Assembly: GCA_947502885.1 (NCBI GenBank)
Contig: CANNBP010000027.1
Location: 1-42,391 of the forward strand
Length of the DNA stretch: 42,391 nucleotides
Direction: 5' to 3'
From: an uncultured Aquimarina sp.
GTDB lineage: Bacteria > Bacteroidota > Bacteroidia > Flavobacteriales > Flavobacteriaceae
Shown here: in pieces, positions 39,914 through 42,391 of the stretch
How positions within the stretch are numbered: position 1 is the first letter of the stretch
How the letters are laid out: every line of letters starts with the position of its first letter
Translations under genes and position numbers: made by a program
The notes under the pieces: model-generated
The model's input: only the letters and a program-made list of their open reading frames with translations
Database searches by the model: none
What the model was told of the DNA's origin: nothing

Positions 39914-42068
39914 TTTTTAATATTTCTTGAATTTTATCTTTTTCCTTTTGTGTAAATGCTTTATAAAAAGATGTAGCTTCTAAACCTCCCCACGATATTT
40001 GGTTATAATACTCATCTGTTTTTTTATGAAAATCCCAAGCAGCCAAAGATTGAGCTAACGCAGAGTGAATTTGCCCCATAAACTCATGCTCTGTTAACCC
40101 TGCAATTTCTGGATGTTCTTTTCTCATTTTTTCATGTAAATCCCTCAAAGTTAATGCAAATGTTTTACTTAAAGTCTTAAATTTATATTTTATCCAAGCA
40201 TGTATACTTTCATGAATTATTGTTTTAGCAATATGCAAATCTGTTCCTTTTTCTACTAATTTAGGGTTTATTCTTATAAGCATTGTACTAGTCTCAAAAA
40301 TAAATTTATGCTGACCGTTTGCATTAGGTAATGGTTCATTTGTTTCAACATCTCTTGGTACTTCTATCGAAAAGCGTAAATTGTAAGTAGGATCATTATC
40401 AAAAAGGTCTAAAATGACTTGGGCTATATGTTCGTTTCCTCCATTTGGTATGTCTGGATTAACAGAAGCATGTGTATCTTTAAGTTGTAATTTTCTTATA
40501 ATTTCAAGTACACAGTCATTTACATTTTGATCAAATATAATTTCATCATCAAAATCAACCTCTCCACCATTTAAAAAAGCTTCCATAGCTAAAATACCAA
40601 AGTCTCTTGAACCCGAATATGAATTAGCTAAAGTAAGAGGTATTGTAGATTCATTTGATGTATTATATGCTACATAACCAAAATCAAAAAATCGACCTAA
40701 ATCTTCATCGCTTACGGATGCTGCAATAGAAAACTGCCCTCCCTTTAGATAAGCTCTCATTAACGAACCTTCTAATGCGTATTGTTGATTCGTTATATTA
40801 TGTTTAAATAGTTCTGCAAGTATATTACTGAACCCTTTCTTGTTTCGAGAGAATGTATTACTCTCCCCTGCTTCATTTTTTAATTTAAAGCCATGAACCA
40901 TCATTCGATTGTTACCTGCATCAAAAAATGAAAATGGTGCATTAGGTATTACTAATTTTTCAAATCTTTGATAAATAGTCGAAGTGTAATTTTCTAAAAA
41001 TTGGGTAATTGTAGTGTTGGGGTAAGACATCGAATAAAAACCATAATTATTGGCTTCGAAATGTTTTTTCAATTGCGCTTCAAACTCAGGATGAGAAGCA
41101 ATAAATTGCTTATCCTTTGTTTCAAAACTCATTGCTGAATTAGAGTTAATAGCAAAATCAAAAAGGGCTTGATCATTTGAGGGAGTAGTCCAGTTAACAG
41201 GTGGAACATTGGCAGTCCAGTCTCCATACCATGTTAAATTATCTATCAATTCATTTAGATAGTCTTTACCTTCTAGACTAAAGATATTATGAAGATTTCC
41301 AAAAGGTTCGTATACATAAGGATAATGATTTGAATTAATTGCAATCATATATCGAGTCATAAAACGTACTGCATCTTCATGTCCTAGGTTATTATAATGC
41401 CTTATATATTTATCTGCGAGAAACTTACTAAATTTACCATCATTTACGTGCAAATCAAAAACAGTTTTGTTTAATCTAGTAGACTCATACGCTTTTCTTT
41501 GGGCATCTCTTTTTTGGCGTTCTTTTGTTATCTCTACAATTAGCTCATGACTACTAAGCCTAGATAAAATTTTACCATTAAACATAAGATCCCCAAACAG
41601 ACTGCTAGAAGATGCCCCAATACTACTACGATAATTCAAAACAGTATAATTTGTTGTTGCATTGTTCAGTTCATTTTCATTATAACCTGTTGGCTCATTG
41701 AAATGTTTTAAAATTTTATCATAATACGTTGCTGCCAACTTATCTGTTTCCTTATCTCTAAAATAAGCCTTCTGCACTTCATTAAAATTTTGTTGCACAC
41801 TTCCGTCCATTGCTTTTGTTAATAGTTTTTCTTGGTTTTTTAGCCATTCATCCTTTATACTTCCATTTGTTGATGGCATATAATATTCAAAAAGTTTCAA
41901 CTGAAAAATTCCTAAACAAAAACAGCTTTCTATACTAGTATTACTCTTTTCTTCACAATCCAAACAAGCTTTTTTACCATTCTCTGTGTATTGTGAGATT
42001 TGCGCATTTACGGTATTTGACAATAAGCATAGCACACTTACTATCATTAGTTTATATATAAATTTCAT
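39864..42068 (-). CDS. secreted protein with C-terminal HExxH (zincin) domain
   Basis: 734 residues with a signal peptide (VLCLLSNTVNAQ, cut before ISQYTENG). No T9SS tail or lipobox. I recognise no family for residues 25-520; a CLDCEE-x-CFCLG cluster near the start has four Cys. The C-terminal part carries IIHESIHAWIKYKF with His619, Glu620 and His623, the HExxH zinc site, and further down LTEHEFMGQIHSALAQSLAAWD, which could offer the third ligand. I infer a metallopeptidase. It starts 24 bases after a T9SS-sorted protein gene and overlaps the small secreted protein gene, so the three form an operon. The resemblance of HESIHAW to the RHS tip motif HESLHT at the other end of the window is notable but short. 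Confidence 0.8.
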   Translation of the reverse strand: MKFIYKLMIVSVLCLLSNTVNAQISQYTENGKKACLDCEEKSNTSIESCFCLGIFQLKLFEYYMPSTNGSIKDEWLKNQEKLLTKAMDGSVQQNFNEVQKAYFRDKETDKLAATYYDKILKHFNEPTGYNENELNNATTNYTVLNYRSSIGASSSSLFGDLMFNGKILSRLSSHELIVEITKERQKRDAQRKAYESTRLNKTVFDLHVNDGKFSKFLADKYIRHYNNLGHEDAVRFMTRYMIAINSNHYPYVYEPFGNLHNIFSLEGKDYLNELIDNLTWYGDWTANVPPVNWTTPSNDQALFDFAINSNSAMSFETKDKQFIASHPEFEAQLKKHFEANNYGFYSMSYPNTTITQFLENYTSTIYQRFEKLVIPNAPFSFFDAGNNRMMVHGFKLKNEAGESNTFSRNKKGFSNILAELFKHNITNQQYALEGSLMRAYLKGGQFSIAASVSDEDLGRFFDFGYVAYNTSNESTIPLTLANSYSGSRDFGILAMEAFLNGGEVDFDDEIIFDQNVNDCVLEIIRKLQLKDTHASVNPDIPNGGNEHIAQVILDLFDNDPTYNLRFSIEVPRDVETNEPLPNANGQHKFIFETSTMLIRINPKLVEKGTDLHIAKTIIHESIHAWIKYKFKTLSKTFALTLRDLHEKMRKEHPEIAGLTEHEFMGQIHSALAQSLAAWDFHKKTDEYYNQISWGGLEATSFYKAFTQKEKDKIQEILKNERTGNSKALGERCPE

Positions 42069-42092
42069 GTATTTATTCTTTGTGTGATTGAC

Positions 42093-42391
42093 TTATAATT
42101 TGATAACTGATTTACTGTAAGGAGAACCATTAACTAGCATTTGTACGACATATGTACCACTAGGTAGCCCAGAGCTATCTACTCGAATCACCTGTGTATC
42201 GTTACCTTTACTCTGTCTTGTAGGTACTTGTACTCTTTGTCTGCCAAATAGATCGTATAAAGCCACTTCTACTTCTGCTTCTTGATCTAAGGTATAGGTG
42301 ATATTAAACTCATTACCTATAGGATTAGGAGCAATCACAGCAAAATCTTTGTCTAACACTATAGGCTTCACTTCTTCTTTAGAAACTTTAG
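42093..42391 (-). CDS. T9SS-sorted protein, C-terminal end only (5' part outside window)
   Basis: The frame is open to the window edge, so about 98 C-terminal codons are seen and no start can be given. The visible part is a type A T9SS sorting domain (Por_Secre_tail style): FAVIAPNPIGNEFNITYTLDQEAEVEVALYDLFGRQ, then SSGLPSGTYVVQMLVNGSPYSKSVIKL. Such a tail sends the protein over the outer membrane by the type IX system. The passenger is unknown. It is the upstream gene of the operon with the HExxH protein. Confidence 0.92.
   Translation of the reverse strand, partial: KVSKEEVKPIVLDKDFAVIAPNPIGNEFNITYTLDQEAEVEVALYDLFGRQRVQVPTRQSKGNDTQVIRVDSSGLPSGTYVVQMLVNGSPYSKSVIKL

Overview
The window looks like chromosomal DNA from a marine-type member of the Bacteroidota, family Flavobacteriaceae (an Aquimarina-like genus is my guess, not shown). 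The evidence is low GC, a SusC/SusD pair, a type IX secretion (T9SS) C-terminal domain, many Bacteroidota lipoprotein signals, an RHS protein of the Bacteroidota kind, DUF6261 and DUF2490 families, and a tRNA promoter of the TTTG-N21-TAnnTTTG type.

Layout. (1) 1-2300: the C-terminal end of an RHS protein with a variable tip carrying an HExxH motif, overlapped by a small lipoprotein that may be its immunity partner. (2) 2332-3661: a DUF6261 protein and a 42-bp tandem repeat array. (3) 3662-22157: a chitin / N-acetylglucosamine utilisation locus. Leftward runs histidine kinase - LytTR regulator - SSS symporter - DUF5009 (NagX-like) protein. Rightward runs SusC - SusD - NagB/PIG-L fusion - BadF-type kinase - GH20 - two GH18 chitinases. 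The 417-bp divergent region between them holds a 21-bp palindrome and a direct repeat with 21-bp spacing, the geometry expected for a LytTR regulator. (4) 22283-28381: DHFR-like protein, DUF2490 protein, small secreted protein, a large FG-GAP/ASPIC-UnbV lipoprotein and an MsrA. (5) 28382-34349: a 44-residue membrane ORF holding a perfect 28-bp palindrome, a phosphatidylserine-decarboxylase-family enzyme with the extra N-terminal domain found in fungal PsiD, an aldo/keto reductase with a small partner, then LysE/GNAT divergent from a MocR-type regulator. (6) 34402-37577: tRNA-Pro(GGG), cytochrome bd oxidase cydAB, an NTF2-like protein. (7) 37662-42391: tRNA-Pro(TGG) with an adjacent tyrosine recombinase (a probable integration site), then a leftward operon of a T9SS-sorted protein (truncated by the window), a secreted HExxH protein and a small secreted protein.

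How the chitin locus would work: surface GH18 lipoproteins cut chitin, SusCD import oligomers, GH20 trims them to GlcNAc, the SSS symporter (perhaps with the DUF5009 protein) moves sugar over the inner membrane, the BadF-type kinase phosphorylates it, and the PIG-L/NagB fusion would deacetylate and deaminate it to fructose-6-phosphate. No separate NagA is present here, so the PIG-L half is a candidate replacement. The whole scheme is inferred from family membership and gene order.

The items I consider most worth pursuing are the RHS zincin tip with its overlapping lipoprotein, the NagB/PIG-L fusion with an altered active-site motif, the regulatory repeats of the chitin locus, the PsiD-like decarboxylase and the T9SS/HExxH cluster next to the tRNA-integrase junction.
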